Positions 6,206-6,386 of a stretch of DNA of 6,386 nt are shown here, in pieces (position 1 is the stretch's first letter; each line of letters opens with the position of its first letter). The stretch is taken from contig SKJD01000079.1 of the NCBI GenBank assembly GCA_007116095.1, forward strand, positions 1 to 6,386, in the 5' to 3' direction. Source of the stretch: Candidatus Hydrogenedentota bacterium. GTDB lineage: Bacteria > Hydrogenedentota > Hydrogenedentia > Hydrogenedentales > SCBR16-9. Position numbers and translations under genes: made by a program. Below the pieces are notes generated by a model. That model had not been told where the DNA came from and searched no databases. It saw only the letters and a list, made by a program, of their open reading frames with translations.

Positions 6206-6258
6206 GATCACGCCACATAAAGCCTTGGGGTATAAAAAATAATTTCACTTGTTCTATC

Positions 6259-6374
6259 ATCCGCGACCCCTTCAGGGTCGATTTTTTATGAACCCGGATC
6301 CCGGGGTGGCGGCCTGCGGGCTATCGCCCTTCGGCCTTACCCCGGGCTATTCATCCGTAACCCCTGCCGGGGTT
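6259..6374 (+). repeat. Multi-hairpin repeat, copy B (reads on the plus strand)
   Basis: The order of structures matches copy A. A first hairpin, CGACCC-CTTCA-GGGTCG, lies at 6264-6280. A long outer stem follows, CCCGGGGT (6300-6307) with ACCCCGGG (6339-6346), enclosing nested GGCC...GGCC and GGGC-TATC-GCCC. The last hairpin is AACCCC-TGCC-GGGGTT (6359-6374). It is separated from copy A by an A+T-rich spacer of about 53 bp (6206-6258), so the two copies diverge from a common centre. The element may continue past the right edge. Confidence 0.7.
6264..6287 (+). terminator. Terminator-like hairpin with T-tract inside repeat copy B
   Basis: A 6-bp G+C-rich stem (CGACCC/GGGTCG, loop CTTCA) is followed by A and six Ts (6282-6287) on the plus strand, the form of an intrinsic terminator. 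No plus-strand gene precedes it between 5886 and 6263, so it would end only antisense or unannotated transcripts. Copy A lacks the T-tract. Confidence 0.4.
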
Positions 6375-6386
6375 GGTCGTTGTGTC

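Larger units (their letters stand above)
5886..6386. other. Non-coding region of about 500 bp upstream of the 802-residue gene
   Basis: No credible coding frame was found here. The one frame entering it (minus strand from 6013) runs into the 802-residue gene in another phase. The first 170 bp are comparatively A+T-rich and hold two dyads and a direct repeat of TGTTTA (6044-6049 and 6052-6057, period 8). The rest is G+C-rich hairpin repeat DNA. No tRNA-like or CRISPR-like pattern is visible. Confidence 0.6.

Noticed and set aside
6082..6374. CRISPR array or tRNA cluster
   Set aside because: The repeats are two inverted, diverged copies rather than evenly spaced direct repeats, and no cloverleaf with a CCA-end pattern is visible.

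Overview
The window looks like a chromosomal segment of a proteobacterium, most likely a gammaproteobacterium. This rests on the methylcitrate-cycle gene pair, sigma70-like promoter boxes, fairly high G+C and tight gene packing. The genus cannot be named from the sequence. There are five protein-coding genes: four complete and one cut by the left edge. About 500 bases of structured non-coding DNA lie at the right end.

Left third (1-1591, minus strand): prpB (2-methylisocitrate lyase) is followed by the start of a citrate synthase family gene, most likely prpC (2-methylcitrate synthase). Together they are the condensing and cleaving steps of the methylcitrate cycle, which oxidises propionyl-CoA to pyruvate. 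The dehydratase/isomerase genes would be expected beyond the left edge. A short hairpin lies between the two genes.

Middle (1592-3469): a 178-bp divergent intergenic region holds a good sigma70-like promoter for the plus strand. A weaker minus-strand promoter for prpB overlaps its -10 box. The plus-strand unit encodes a GT-B (GT4-type) glycosyltransferase and, overlapping its stop codon by 4 bases, a 148-residue protein of unknown function.

Right (3477-5885, minus strand, convergent with only 7 bp between stop codons): an 802-residue multidomain protein. Its N-terminal part reads like a radical-SAM-type barrel that lacks the CX3CX2C cluster motif but keeps a SPASM-like CX2CX5C motif. A beta-rich middle region follows, then a GT-A (GT2-like) glycosyltransferase domain with a DAD motif. 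This is the most unusual protein in the window. With the GT4 gene it suggests a glycan or glycoconjugate function, but no substrate can be read from the sequence.

Right end (5886-6386): no gene was found. It holds two operator-like dyads upstream of the 802-residue gene and a head-to-head pair of diverged, multi-hairpin repeats of about 120 bp. In the terminal hairpin of these repeats the stem sequence changes but the pairing is kept. One copy also carries a terminator-like hairpin plus T-tract.
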